DNA from: Janthinobacterium aquaticum
GTDB lineage: Bacteria; Pseudomonadota; Gammaproteobacteria; Burkholderiales; Burkholderiaceae_D
Assembly: GCF_009208565.1 (NCBI RefSeq)
Contig: NZ_WFLK01000002.1
Location: forward strand, 542,300 to 606,299
Direction: 5' to 3'
Length of the DNA: 64,000 bases
Part shown: positions 34,023-43,116 of the stretch, in pieces
Position numbering within the stretch: position 1 is the first letter of the stretch
How the letters are laid out: each line of letters opens with the position of its first letter
Notes under the pieces: model-generated
What the model saw: the letters and a program-made list of their open reading frames with translations, nothing else
What the model was told of the DNA's origin: nothing
The model's database searches: none
Made by a program: the position numbers and the translations under genes

Positions 34023-36959
34023 TCACCTTGCCTGCACATAGGCGCACTTTGCCGGTAGTGCAATGCTGATTGTCGTTCCGGCGTCAGGCTGGCTGTTGAC
34101 CGTCAGCTGCGCGCCTAGTTGCTCGACACGTTCGCGCATGCCCACCAGGCCCCAGCGGCTATCGCTGCAGCCTGCTGACGCGACCTTGTCTGGCAAGCCT
34201 TTGCCGTTGTCTGCAATGGTCATGCGAAGCGCGTCGGTGTCGTAACTGACCTGGAAATGAATCTGCGTGGCCTGCGCATGGCGCGCCGCATTGCGTAGTG
34301 CTTCGAGCGCGATCGCAAGTAGCTGCTCGCGGGCAAAGGAAGCCAGTTCTCTTGCCACGCCGGTGCGCGAAGACGCCAGCGGCAACTGCGGATACTCTCC
34401 CAGAACAAGATGGCTCGCTTCGTCGAGCAGTTCGGTCACCGGCCCGCTACGCAAGCCATGCAGCTTGTCCTGGCCTTCCTGCAATGCGGCCTCGACCAGG
34501 TCCAGCGAGTGCTCGATTTCATCATGCATGGCGCTTTCCGGCGGCAACTTGTTCAGCGTCATCGTCAGCCGCAGCGACAAGGCATGCACGCTTTGCAGCA
34601 AGGTGTCGTGCAGGTCGCGCGCGATGCGGCCGCGTTCCGCCATTTTGATGGCGTATCCCTGCACGGCGCGCCGCGCTACATAGGCCATGCGCAGCTTGTA
34701 GCTCAGCCACAGCAACAGTGCCAGCAGCGTTGCACACAGTGCTTGAAACCAGAGCGTCTGGTAATAGGCAGGGACGACCTCGAAGTCGGCAACCGCGTCC
34801 GAGGTGCTCCATACGCCGTCATTATTGGCGGCACGGACATGCAGGCGGTAGCGTCCCGGACTCAGCCCGGTATAGCTTGCACTGCGCGTGGCGCCGCCTT
34901 CCTGCCACTGGCGGTCGACACCATCGATGCGGTACTGGAATTGCATGCGCTCGGGCATGGTGTAGGCGAGGGCGGTGTAGTCGATGCGCAGCCGGCCCGG
35001 GTTGGGCGCGATGCGCGCTGTCTGGCCTGCTGTCCAGGGTACGCTGGCGTTGTCGACATTGATCGTGCGGATAAAAACCTGTGGCGGCACCTTGTTGGCG
35101 ATCGCTTTTTCGGTATCGAGCCAGAAAATGCCCGCCCCGGTTGCAAACCACAGCTTGCCGTCGCTGCCCTTGACCGCACTCGGTATCGGAAACGAATTCG
35201 TTGCAGTCCCGTGCAGGCCGTCCAGATGGTTGAAGCGCTGGAATTTCAAGCGGTGCCGGCCGTCGCCGATGGCAAGCGCAAGTTCGGCTTTGCTGATGGC
35301 CGTAACGCCAGCTGCGCCGTTGAGCCAGAGCTTGCTGTTGTAATCAATCAGACCCGAGACACCGAGAAATGCATCTTCGTCTTCACCGGTCAATTTCTGA
35401 AACCTGCTGCCATCGAAGTGCGCCAGGCCTTCGGAGCCGCCTACCCAGGCATCGTGGTCGCCCGGTAATATCTGCAGGACGGTTCCGACGGACAGTCCCT
35501 GCTCAGGTCCATACAAACGGACTTTGCCTGCATCGAGCACGCGGATACTGTTATTTGCGACGCCAAACCACAGGCGTCCGCTGCGGTCGCGCGTGATTGA
35601 ATTGGCGATACGCTCAAGGTCCTTGTAGCCGCCGCCAAGCTGCCATACGCCATCCTTCAGGCGCAGGTTGCCCACGTTGCGCGCCGATAGCCACAGTCCT
35701 CCCTCAGCATCTTTGCTCATGGCAAAGAACTGCATGACCTTCACGGAATCGGGCAGTGGCACGCGTGAGCGCTGACCGTCGTGATAGTGCCACAGGCCGT
35801 CGCGCCCTGCCGTCCAGACGTCTGCACCGTCCTTGTACATGACACTGACAGCCGATTCAGGGGTTTGCGCCGGCAGTGCGGCCAGCGTGCGCGTATCGGG
35901 AGACTTGACTTCGTTACCGTCGACCCACAAGGCACCGCCGTCACCGGCAGCAATTGCTTCCGCGTCCCAGTAAGCGGGAGGGAAGGCGACACCGGACAAT
36001 GCCGTGTTCCTGAAACGGTCCAGGCCATTTTCGGTGCCAACCCAGATATTGCCTTCGTCATCCTGATAAAACCAGTTGCTGACATTGCCACTCAAGCCAT
36101 TTGCCATGCTGAACGCCACGCCTTTTTCGGCTGGTCCGTAGCGGATAATGCCTGCCGGCTGCGAAGACCAGATATGCTTGCCATCACGTTCGAACAATAG
36201 TGGTCCGCCGCCGGCCCGCGGCCGTGGCCAGTCTGGAACAGGTTTGTTCTTGCCCGGTCCGGACAGGGCAAGCAGTTCATTGCTCCCGCCGCCAGTGGCC
36301 CACAGCGTGCCGTCGCCCGCCAGCGCCATGCGACCCAAAGTCAGCTCATGAACTTTTTTGCCGAAAGCGTCTGCTCCCTTCGACAGGGTATACACACCAT
36401 TTTCACACCTGGCCCACAGCATCGCACTGGCGTCGCTGGCCAGAAAGCATATACCGGTACGCCCTGACAGGCTCTCGTCGGCACGATTCCAGCGTTTGCC
36501 ATCGAAGATGCGAAATCCTTGCGATGTCGACGCCCAGACGCGGCCACGGTCATCCTGCGCAAAGTCCAGAACGCTGGACGCACCCAGCCCCTGCGCTGCA
36601 CCAAAGGTTTCCAGCCTGCCGTTGCGCCAGACGCTGGCGCCGCCGAAACGGTAACCGATCCACAGGTCACCATTTTTCAGCACCTTGATACCCCAGATAT
36701 CGGCCCTGGGCCTGCTGCCATCGGCCAGCGCGAAGCGCTCGAAACGTACGCCGTCGAAGCGGTACAGGCCGTTGAGGGAAGCGATCCACATCCAGCGGTC
36801 TGACGTCTGGGCAATCCCGATGATCGACGCAGGTGCGCCATCCTTGGCCGTCCAGCTGCTGTGGTGCATATTGATCGGGCTGAACCCTGCGGTGACGGCG
36901 CTGGACAGCGCAGGCGAGGTCAGCAATAAAAGAGCGAGAACTTTCCGGATAAGTTTCAT
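34023..36959 (-). CDS. Two-component sensor with beta-propeller, Y_Y_Y and HisKA_3 domains
   Basis: A 978-residue hybrid-type sensor without receiver. A signal peptide (LALLLLTSPALSSAVTA) leads to a periplasmic two-propeller region of Reg_prop repeats (for example WTAKDGAPASIIGIAQTSDRWMWIAS, GLGASSVLDFAQDDRGRVWA, GLSGNVSNWFYQDDEGNIWVGTENGL), then a Y_Y_Y domain (RIDYTALAYTMPERMQFQYRIDG), one transmembrane helix near residues 735-755, and a NarL-type kinase core: H784 in ARDLHDTLLQSV, an N box (EALRNAARHA), and G boxes (IADNGKGL, WGLVGMRERV). Such sensors usually respond to oligosaccharides or other envelope nutrients. No response regulator is adjacent, so the partner is elsewhere. Its gene order downstream is nothing; the island follows. 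Confidence 0.9.
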   Translation of the reverse strand: MKLIRKVLALLLLTSPALSSAVTAGFSPINMHHSSWTAKDGAPASIIGIAQTSDRWMWIASLNGLYRFDGVRFERFALADGSRPRADIWGIKVLKNGDLWIGYRFGGASVWRNGRLETFGAAQGLGASSVLDFAQDDRGRVWASTSQGFRIFDGKRWNRADESLSGRTGICFLASDASAMLWARCENGVYTLSKGADAFGKKVHELTLGRMALAGDGTLWATGGGSNELLALSGPGKNKPVPDWPRPRAGGGPLLFERDGKHIWSSQPAGIIRYGPAEKGVAFSMANGLSGNVSNWFYQDDEGNIWVGTENGLDRFRNTALSGVAFPPAYWDAEAIAAGDGGALWVDGNEVKSPDTRTLAALPAQTPESAVSVMYKDGADVWTAGRDGLWHYHDGQRSRVPLPDSVKVMQFFAMSKDAEGGLWLSARNVGNLRLKDGVWQLGGGYKDLERIANSITRDRSGRLWFGVANNSIRVLDAGKVRLYGPEQGLSVGTVLQILPGDHDAWVGGSEGLAHFDGSRFQKLTGEDEDAFLGVSGLIDYNSKLWLNGAAGVTAISKAELALAIGDGRHRLKFQRFNHLDGLHGTATNSFPIPSAVKGSDGKLWFATGAGIFWLDTEKAIANKVPPQVFIRTINVDNASVPWTAGQTARIAPNPGRLRIDYTALAYTMPERMQFQYRIDGVDRQWQEGGATRSASYTGLSPGRYRLHVRAANNDGVWSTSDAVADFEVVPAYYQTLWFQALCATLLALLLWLSYKLRMAYVARRAVQGYAIKMAERGRIARDLHDTLLQSVHALSLRLTMTLNKLPPESAMHDEIEHSLDLVEAALQEGQDKLHGLRSGPVTELLDEASHLVLGEYPQLPLASSRTGVARELASFAREQLLAIALEALRNAARHAQATQIHFQVSYDTDALRMTIADNGKGLPDKVASAGCSDSRWGLVGMRERVEQLGAQLTVNSQPDAGTTISIALPAKCAYVQAR

Positions 36960-37062
36960 GGTCCGCAGGTCGGCTGGTCTGGTATCTTGATGGCCATCTT
37001 ACCGTTGCACGGCCCGGTTAACAATACTATTGCTGCTCTCCTGGCCAGCAAAAGCTGTTTTT

Positions 37063-37815
37063 CTACCTCTGCAGCCACTGGGCAAGCTGCTGCGCCACCC
37101 ATTGCGGCTGGTCCAGAGGCAAATCATGCCCGCCTTCAGGGTGTACCGCAATATCGGCCTGCCATGCCTGTGCGAGCGTCAACGAGCAGCGATGATCGAC
37201 CAGCCTGTCTTGTGCACCTGCCAGCACCAGCAGCGGCATGCCCGGGCGGCTGGCCGGCGCGCGAAAGCGGGCCGCCGACAGCAACTGGCGCAGCGCGTTG
37301 CGGCGGCTGACCGGATACTGCTGCTGAAAGGCTACCCACTGCCTCACCAGCTCGGTATTGCCGGCTCGATGACGGGTGCTGGTCAGGCGCAGTATCAAGG
37401 CTTCCTGGCTGGCCTGGTCGCCCAGCAGCAACTGGCGCAGCAGCGCGCCATAGTTCTGCCAGCGCAAGCGCTGATGGAAGGGGCTGAAGGGGCGCATGCT
37501 GGTATTGATCAGCACGCAGGACGCAAGCTCGTGCGGGTACAGACTGGCCCATTCGACGGCCACCATGCCGCCCAGCGACAGCGCCAGCAGCCGGTACGGT
37601 GGCGCCAGGCCGCGCGCCAGCAGGTCCTGGCGGCAGAACTCCACCGTCTGCGCCACGCGGGTGGCGCTGTCCATCCGGTACTGTTGGCCATTACCGGGCA
37701 GGTCGGGGGTGACGATGGTGGCGTCGGGCAGGGCCTGCGCCAGCTGGGCGGGAAAGTTGCCCCAGTGGCGCTGTTCGCGCATCAGACCGCGCAGCAGGAC
37801 CCAGGTGTGGCTCAT
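37063..37815 (-). CDS. Alpha/beta hydrolase
   Basis: About 250 residues. The catalytic triad is readable: nucleophile S80 in ALSLGGMVA, an Asp in AGAQDRLVDH and a His in EGGHDLPLD. The oxyanion region is HTWVLLRGLMREQRHW. It lies ten bases after the M14 peptidase gene on the same strand, so they probably form an operon. I start at MSHTW because it gives the usual first strand, in line with the short spacing. Substrate unknown; similar proteins are esterases or lactonases. Confidence 0.85.
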   Translation of the reverse strand: MSHTWVLLRGLMREQRHWGNFPAQLAQALPDATIVTPDLPGNGQQYRMDSATRVAQTVEFCRQDLLARGLAPPYRLLALSLGGMVAVEWASLYPHELASCVLINTSMRPFSPFHQRLRWQNYGALLRQLLLGDQASQEALILRLTSTRHRAGNTELVRQWVAFQQQYPVSRRNALRQLLSAARFRAPASRPGMPLLVLAGAQDRLVDHRCSLTLAQAWQADIAVHPEGGHDLPLDQPQWVAQQLAQWLQR

Positions 37816-37825
37816 GACCGCTTGC

Positions 37826-38842
37826 TCATGATTCGTACCACTGTTTGAGCGCACGCCGGTGCTGCACTTTGCGCGCCATGCCGTCGGGCAGCCAGCGGCC
37901 GTGGCTGTTGGCCGCGCGCACCAGGAAGTCGAACAGCACCAGGTGGCCGCGCAGCACGCGCTGCAGGCGGTGCGCGGCGGTCGGGTTGAAGATGCCGGCG
38001 CGGTTGAACAGCTGGCGCGGGTTTTTCTTGACCCATAGCCAGGAACCCATTTCCAGCGTCAGCGGCAAAAAAGTGCGGCTGCTGTCGCTGGTGCCGTTCA
38101 GATACAGATGGTCCCACAGATCGCCATGGGTGCGGTACTGCAGGCTTTGCGGCTCGAACACATAGTTATGGTGGGGATAGGTTTCGCTGAACAGCTGCTC
38201 GAGCGCGCCGATTTCGGCCAGATGGGCAATCGGCGTGGTGGTGTGCGCGTGCGGGAACCAGATGCGGTCGCGCAGGCCGAAACCCGAGTGGCAGTCGAGC
38301 GCCATGCTGAACTGGCGCGACAGCAGTTCGCGCTGCACCACTTCGCACACGGCCAGGCTTTCCGGCTCCATTGGCGCGCCGGCTGCGCCGCGGTACCAGG
38401 GCAGGCGGGGACTGAAGCGCTGGCCGCCGAGCAGAAACGGTACTTTTTCCTGCGCCGCCACGGGCGCATTGCGCATCAGGTCGACGCCCTGCGGATTGCT
38501 GCGCGTGCCTTGCCACATGCCGCCAGGATTGACCAGCGGCATGAATACCAGCCGCATCGATTCAAGCTGCTGGTGCAGCGTGCTGTCCCAGCGCAGGCGC
38601 GCCAGGATGCTTTGCAGATAAGCGAGTATCACCTGCGTGCCGATGCGCTCCAGGCCATGGATGCCGCCAAAAATGCCCAGCACCGGTACGTCCAGGCTGG
38701 GGTTGCCCAGCGCAATCGTATAGACGGGAAAATCGCGGCCGTCGATGGCAACGGAGCAGGGGGCAGTGACTTCCAGATGGCGGCCGCCTTCGTCGATAAG
38801 GCGTTTGAGCATGACCAGTTCAGGGAGATTCTTGTCGCTCAT
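37826..38842 (-). CDS. M14-family zinc carboxypeptidase-like protein
   Basis: About 338 residues. The zinc site is visible: H62 and E65 in GGIHGLERIG and H185 in DCHSGFG. Substrate-binding R124-N125 (VDLMRN) and the catalytic E264 (LTLEMGSW) complete the M14 active site. The upstream part of the open frame contains a terminator hairpin, so I start at ATG 38842 (MSDKNLPEL). No signal peptide is evident, so it is likely cytoplasmic, as in the DUF2817/succinylglutamate-desuccinylase-like branch that trims peptides or N-acyl amino acids. It is co-directional with the hydrolase gene. Confidence 0.85.
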   Translation of the reverse strand: MSDKNLPELVMLKRLIDEGGRHLEVTAPCSVAIDGRDFPVYTIALGNPSLDVPVLGIFGGIHGLERIGTQVILAYLQSILARLRWDSTLHQQLESMRLVFMPLVNPGGMWQGTRSNPQGVDLMRNAPVAAQEKVPFLLGGQRFSPRLPWYRGAAGAPMEPESLAVCEVVQRELLSRQFSMALDCHSGFGLRDRIWFPHAHTTTPIAHLAEIGALEQLFSETYPHHNYVFEPQSLQYRTHGDLWDHLYLNGTSDSSRTFLPLTLEMGSWLWVKKNPRQLFNRAGIFNPTAAHRLQRVLRGHLVLFDFLVRAANSHGRWLPDGMARKVQHRRALKQWYES

Positions 38843-38852
38843 CGGGGATGCT

Positions 38853-38892
38853 GAAAAAAGAATGGCCTCCAGTGTAGCCGAACTGGAGGCCA
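38853..38892 (-). terminator. Rho-independent terminator of terC-terB
   Basis: Perfect 11-bp stem (TGGCCTCCAGT/ACTGGAGGCCA, 38863-38892) with an 8-base loop. On the minus strand it is followed by ATTCTTTTTT, so it terminates transcripts from the TerB gene, 21 bases downstream of its stop. It lies in frame with an extended reading of the M14 gene and shows that this extension is not coding. Confidence 0.85.
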
Positions 38893-38913
38893 AAACAGCA
38901 GGGGGACGCGGCT

Positions 38914-39336
38914 TTAGTTGGCGCTGGCCAATTGCGCCTCATGCTGCACAAAACCGGATTCCGCCGACCAGATCACGCAGGCCCGCGCCAGCAGTTTGGC
39001 TTCCGCGTCGGCCAGCACACCGTCGGCGTCGGCGATGCTCCACATCGCCTGCAGCAACTGGCGGCGCAGTTCCGGCGCTTCAATTTCACGCAGCAGGGCG
39101 TCGATGGTGTCCTGCCCCAGTACTACGCACTCCTGCTGGACCGAGCTGGTCAGCATATCCTGGCACAGCTGGTCGAGCAGGCCGTGGAAGGTATCGATAT
39201 CGATATTGATATAGTCCAGCAGGCGCGAGCGGTTCAGTGCGCGCAGCTCGGACGGTGCCAGGTTGCCGTCGACCACCATACACAGGGCCAGGATGCGGCC
39301 AGCGGCGCTGGCACTGTCGGTTGCATAATGTCGCAT
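38914..39336 (-). CDS. TerB-like tellurite-resistance-related protein
   Basis: A 140-residue all-helical cytoplasmic protein. Helices such as AAGRILALCMVVDGNLAPSELRALNR and LLQAMWSIADADGVLADAEAKLLARA carry the D-G-x-L-x-x-x-E acidic metal-binding pattern typical of TerB (DjlA-type) domains, present twice. It lies 26 bases after the TerC gene on the same strand, and a strong terminator follows. TerB domains are thought to assist TerC in envelope or metal stress; no direct activity can be read. Confidence 0.75.
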   Translation of the reverse strand: MRHYATDSASAAGRILALCMVVDGNLAPSELRALNRSRLLDYINIDIDTFHGLLDQLCQDMLTSSVQQECVVLGQDTIDALLREIEAPELRRQLLQAMWSIADADGVLADAEAKLLARACVIWSAESGFVQHEAQLASAN

Positions 39337-39362
39337 TATTTTTTCCTTCTTTTAAATTAAGA

Positions 39363-40328
39363 TCAGTTCTTGTTTTGCTTGCGGGTCGCATACAGGCTGG
39401 CGATCACGCTGCCGGCAATCAGGGTCGCTACCACGGTAAGCGAGATATGCACCGGGATATGCAACCACGGCATCAACAGCATCTTCGCGCCGATAAAGCA
39501 CAGCACCAGGGCCAGGCCGAATTTAAGCAGGTGGAAGCGGTTGGCAATGTCAGCGAGCAGGAAGTACAGTGCACGCAGGCCCATAATCGCAAACATATTG
39601 GACGTAAAGACAATAAACGGGTCCGAGGTAATGGCGAAAATCGCCGGGATCGAATCCACCGCAAACACCAGATCCGTGACTTCGATCAGCACCAGCACCA
39701 GCAGCAGGGTGGTCACAAAAGTCTTGCCATCTTTTTTGACGAAAAATTTCTCGCCATGGTTGCCTTCCGATACCGGCAGCCAGCGGCGCGCCAGTTTCAT
39801 CACAGCATTGTTCTTCACGTCCGGCTCGTCATCGACCGCCCTGAACATTTTGACGCCGGTGTAGAGCAGGAAAGCGCCAAACAGATACAGTACCCAATGA
39901 AATTCGCTGACCACCCATGCACCTGCCAGTATCATCACAGCGCGCATCACGATCGCGCCCAGCACGCCGTAGATCAGCACGCGGCGCTGGTATTCGGCAG
40001 GCACCTGGAAAGCCGTAAAGATCAGCAGGAACACAAACACGTTATCGACCGACAGCGCTTTTTCAATCAGGTAACCGGACAAAAACTCCAGCGACTTCTG
40101 CTCGGCGATCTCCGGCCCGACGGTGCCCTTCAGGTACCACCACAGGCCCAGATTGAACAGCAGCGCCAGGCAAAGCCAGGCCAGTGACCACGATGCTGCT
40201 TCGCGCACCTTCATTTTGTGCGCCTTGTTGCCGCCAAACACCCACAGATCGACTGCCAGCATTACCAGCACAAAGCCGATAAAGCCAGCCCACATGGGGG
40301 CGGTAGCGATATTCTCGATACCAGTCAT
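39363..40328 (-). CDS. TerC/Alx-family integral membrane protein
   Basis: About 321 residues, nine or so transmembrane helices. The two TerC hallmark motifs are present: EKALSVDNVFVFLLIF and LLLVLVLIEVTDLVFAVDSIPAIFAI, with the acidic residues involved in metal transport (Alx has been linked to manganese export). I start at ATG 40328 (MTGIENIATAP) because AGGGAGA lies just upstream; an upstream extension of 51 codons is untypical. It is divergent from a NhaR-type regulator and co-transcribed with a TerB-like gene. Confidence 0.92.
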   Translation of the reverse strand: MTGIENIATAPMWAGFIGFVLVMLAVDLWVFGGNKAHKMKVREAASWSLAWLCLALLFNLGLWWYLKGTVGPEIAEQKSLEFLSGYLIEKALSVDNVFVFLLIFTAFQVPAEYQRRVLIYGVLGAIVMRAVMILAGAWVVSEFHWVLYLFGAFLLYTGVKMFRAVDDEPDVKNNAVMKLARRWLPVSEGNHGEKFFVKKDGKTFVTTLLLVLVLIEVTDLVFAVDSIPAIFAITSDPFIVFTSNMFAIMGLRALYFLLADIANRFHLLKFGLALVLCFIGAKMLLMPWLHIPVHISLTVVATLIAGSVIASLYATRKQNKN

Positions 40329-40405
40329 GCCGTTCTCCCTAAAAAAATTAATCAAAATTGACAAAAATTGGTCAGCCAGTGAACGCATCATATGGCTGTC
40401 CGACA

Positions 40406-40422
40406 ATTCGTACAATTCGAAT
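40406..40422. promoter_or_regulatory. Candidate LysR-type binding site between terC and nhaR
   Basis: ATTCG, seven bases, CGAAT: a perfect 5-bp inverted repeat containing a T-N11-A LysR motif (T408 to A420). ACAATTCG is also directly repeated here (40403-40410 and 40412-40419). The site is 46 bases from the regulator start and 78 from the TerC start, as expected for a LysR protein that controls itself and its divergent neighbour. Confidence 0.5.
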
Positions 40423-40467
40423 ATACTTGCATAAAACATCGAAAAAACTGATGTATTGAAAAATTTT

Positions 40468-41367
40468 ATGGCCAATCTCAACTACAAGCATCTACGTTAT
40501 TTCTGGATGGTGGCGCGCAGCGGCAGCATCGCCAAGGCAGCCGAACAGCTGCACCTGACGCCGCAGTCGATCTCGGGCCAGCTGACCGAATTTGCCGATA
40601 CCCTGGGCGTGGAGCTGTTTCGCCGCGTGGGGCGCAGGCTGGAGCTGACAGAAACCGGCACGCGCGTGCTGCGCCACGCCGAAGAGATATTCAGCGCCGG
40701 CGACGCGCTGCTCGAAGCGGTGCGCGACCAGTCCGCCGCCAGGGCCACGGTGTTTCGCGTGGGCGTGTCCGATTCCGTCTCGAAGGCGGTCACCTCGCGC
40801 CTGGTGGCGCCGGCGCTGGCGCTCGACGAGCCGACCCGCCTGATCTGCCGGGAAGGGCGGCTGGCCGCGCTGCTGGCCGACCTAGCCGTACACCAGCTCG
40901 ATATGATCATTGCCGATCGGCCCATGCCGGCCCACCTGAGCGTGCGCGGCTACAACCATTTGCTGGGCGAGAGCGAGCTGGGCGTGTATGCGGCGCCAGC
41001 CTTGGCCGAGGCGCTCGATGGCCCGTTTCCCGACTGCCTGAACCATGCGCCGCTGCTGCTGCCGGGCGAAGACTTTTCCATCCGCGCGCGCCTGATGCAG
41101 TGGCTGCATGCGCATGTGGCCAGCCTGCGCGTGGTCGGTGAATTCGACGACAGCGCCATGATCATGGCCTTCGGCCAGTCCGGCGCCGGGCTGTTCTTCG
41201 CGCCGGCAACGATCGCCGACACCATCTGCCCGCAGTTCGGCGTGGTGCTGCTGGGCACCATACCGAGCCTGCGCGAGCAGGTCTATGCGATTACTACCGA
41301 GCGGCGCATCAGCCATGCGGCCACCCAGGCGATCAGTCGCGCGGCACGCGAGACGCTGCTGGCATAG
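40468..41367 (+). CDS. nhaR: LysR-family regulator, NhaR type
   Basis: Transcription regulator of 299 residues. The N-terminal winged helix is highly typical of NhaR: LNYKHLRYFWMVARSGSIAKAAEQLHLTPQSISGQL, then FRRVGRRLELTETGTRVL. The effector domain follows (VFRVGVSDSVSKAVTSRLVAPAL, HQLDMIIADRPMP, GQSGAGLFFAP). The start ATG 40468 begins MANLNYKHL; a TTG four codons earlier is possible. NhaR in E. coli activates nhaA with Na+. Here the divergent neighbour is TerC, so the real target may be metal or ion homeostasis; the symbol reflects family only. Confidence 0.88.
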   Translation: MANLNYKHLRYFWMVARSGSIAKAAEQLHLTPQSISGQLTEFADTLGVELFRRVGRRLELTETGTRVLRHAEEIFSAGDALLEAVRDQSAARATVFRVGVSDSVSKAVTSRLVAPALALDEPTRLICREGRLAALLADLAVHQLDMIIADRPMPAHLSVRGYNHLLGESELGVYAAPALAEALDGPFPDCLNHAPLLLPGEDFSIRARLMQWLHAHVASLRVVGEFDDSAMIMAFGQSGAGLFFAPATIADTICPQFGVVLLGTIPSLREQVYAITTERRISHAATQAISRAARETLLA

Positions 41368-41479
41368 GGGCTGGCACGCGCTACGTACGCTGTCGAACAG
41401 ACAGCATGTGGCGCCGCTTGTAATCTCGCCGATGGGCTGGCATCCGCCCGCCCCAGCCACAGCCAGGAGAGAACAAGCG

Positions 41480-42145
41480 ATGAGCAAGCTCTGCAATATC
41501 AATACGGGCCGGCGTGATCTCCTGATCGCCGGTGCCCTGTCCGCCACGGCCGCTGCTGTACCCGCCATGGCGGTTGCACAAAGTGCAGCGACCACCGCCA
41601 GCGGTGCGAACACGGCCGACGCGGCGCCGCCGGTGATGATGCCGGTCAAGTTCGAAATCAACGGCAAGCTCCATGCGCTCGAACTCGATACGCGCACCAC
41701 CTTGCTCGACGCCTTGCGCGAGCACCTGCACCTGACCGGCACCAAAAAGGGCTGCGACCATGGCCAGTGCGGTGCCTGCACGGTGATTGTCGACGGCCAG
41801 CGCATCAATTCCTGCCTTTCTCTGGCGGTGATGCATGAAGGCTCGTCCGTCACCACCATCGAAGGCCTGGGCCAGCCCGATAAACTCCATCCCATGCAGG
41901 CGGCCTTTATCGCCCATGACGGCTACCAGTGCGGCTACTGTACCCCCGGGCAGATATGTTCGGCGGTGGCCGTGCTCGGTGAAATTCGCCAAGGCATCCC
42001 CAGCCATGTGACACCCGATTTGAATGTCAAGCCGCTGTTGAACCCGGAAGAACTGCGCGAACGCATGAGCGGCAATATCTGCCGCTGCGGCGCCTATTCC
42101 AATATTGTCGACGCGATTGTCGACGCAGCAGGGAGGCCGGCATGA
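41480..42145 (+). CDS. paoA: Periplasmic aldehyde oxidoreductase, iron-sulfur subunit
   Basis: 2Fe-2S subunit of the PaoABC molybdoenzyme (aldehyde to acid). The 221 residues begin with a twin-arginine signal ([15 protein letters not shown]), so the folded complex is exported by Tat. Cys ligands are visible in [12 protein letters not shown] and NSCL (plant-type cluster) and in QCGYCTPGQ and CRCGAY (second cluster). Start ATG 41480 has AGGAGA upstream. Its stop overlaps the paoB start (ATGA). The maturation gene paoD (XdhC-like) of E. coli is absent from this window. Confidence 0.94.
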   Translation: MSKLCNINTGRRDLLIAGALSATAAAVPAMAVAQSAATTASGANTADAAPPVMMPVKFEINGKLHALELDTRTTLLDALREHLHLTGTKKGCDHGQCGACTVIVDGQRINSCLSLAVMHEGSSVTTIEGLGQPDKLHPMQAAFIAHDGYQCGYCTPGQICSAVAVLGEIRQGIPSHVTPDLNVKPLLNPEELRERMSGNICRCGAYSNIVDAIVDAAGRPA

Positions 42146-43116
42146 GAGCATTTACCTATGAACGCGCACGCAGCCCGGCCGAAGCGGCAGCCGCTGCCGC
42201 GCGCACGCCCGGTGCCAAATTCATTGCCGGCGGCACCAATCTGCTCGACCTGATGAAGCTGGAGATTGAAAAGCCGCTGCATCTGATCGATGTGAACACG
42301 TTGGCACTCGACCAGATTTCAGCGACCGCCGACGGCGGCCTGCGCATTGGCGCGCTGGTGCGCAATACCGCGCTGGCGGCCGACGAGCGCGTGAGGCGCG
42401 ACTACGGCGTGCTGTCGCGCGCCTTGCTGGCCGGCGCCTCGGCCCAGCTGCGCAACAAGGCCACCACCGCCGGCAACCTGCTGCAGCGCACGCGCTGCCC
42501 GTATTTCTATGACACCAACCAGGCCTGCAACAAGCGCAAGCCGGGCAGCGGCTGTTCGGCCCTGGCCGGCTTCAGCAAGCCGCTGGCCATCCTGGGCGTG
42601 AGCGAATCGTGTATCGCCAGCCACCCGAGCGATATGGCGGTGGCCATGCGCCTGCTCGACGCGCAGGTGGAGACCGTGCAGCCGGGCGGCGCCACGCGCA
42701 CCATTGCGATTGCCGACTTTTATCGGCTGCCCGGCAACACGCCGCATATCGAGAACGCCTTGCAGCCGGGCGAACTGATTACCGGCGTGACGCTGCCCAG
42801 GCCGCTCGGTGGCGTGCATCTGTACCGCAAGGTGCGTGATCGTGCCTCGTATGCGTTTGCGCTGGTGTCAGTGGCGGCCGTGGTGCAGGCCGACGGCAGG
42901 CGCCGCATTGCGCTGGGTGGCGTGGCCTCGCAGCCATGGCGCGTGGAAGCGGCGGAACAGGAAAGGACTGTACCGGCAATCACCAGCCGCCTGCTGGCCG
43001 GCGCCCGCACCACGCACGACAACGCCTTTAAACTGACCCTGGCGCAGCGCACAGTGGCCTCCGTGCTGGACGAAGCGCAGCGCGCGCCTGGCGCACAGAA
43101 AGGAAACGCAGCATGA
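42142..43116 (+). CDS. paoB: Periplasmic aldehyde oxidoreductase, FAD subunit
   Basis: FAD-binding subunit, 324 residues, close to E. coli PaoB (318). FAD motifs are [21 protein letters not shown] and [24 protein letters not shown]; the Cys of the latter and [11 protein letters not shown] are the extra 4Fe-4S ligands that set PaoB apart from xanthine dehydrogenase FAD subunits. It overlaps paoA and paoC by ATGA-type junctions on both sides, so the three chains are coupled. Transferred electrons pass from the molybdenum site via the 2Fe-2S clusters to FAD. Confidence 0.93.
   Translation: MRAFTYERARSPAEAAAAAARTPGAKFIAGGTNLLDLMKLEIEKPLHLIDVNTLALDQISATADGGLRIGALVRNTALAADERVRRDYGVLSRALLAGASAQLRNKATTAGNLLQRTRCPYFYDTNQACNKRKPGSGCSALAGFSKPLAILGVSESCIASHPSDMAVAMRLLDAQVETVQPGGATRTIAIADFYRLPGNTPHIENALQPGELITGVTLPRPLGGVHLYRKVRDRASYAFALVSVAAVVQADGRRRIALGGVASQPWRVEAAEQERTVPAITSRLLAGARTTHDNAFKLTLAQRTVASVLDEAQRAPGAQKGNAA

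Noticed and set aside
38842..38893. Longer N-terminus of the M14 peptidase (17 residues more)
   Set aside because: It would run through the strong terminator hairpin at 38853-38892 that belongs to terB.
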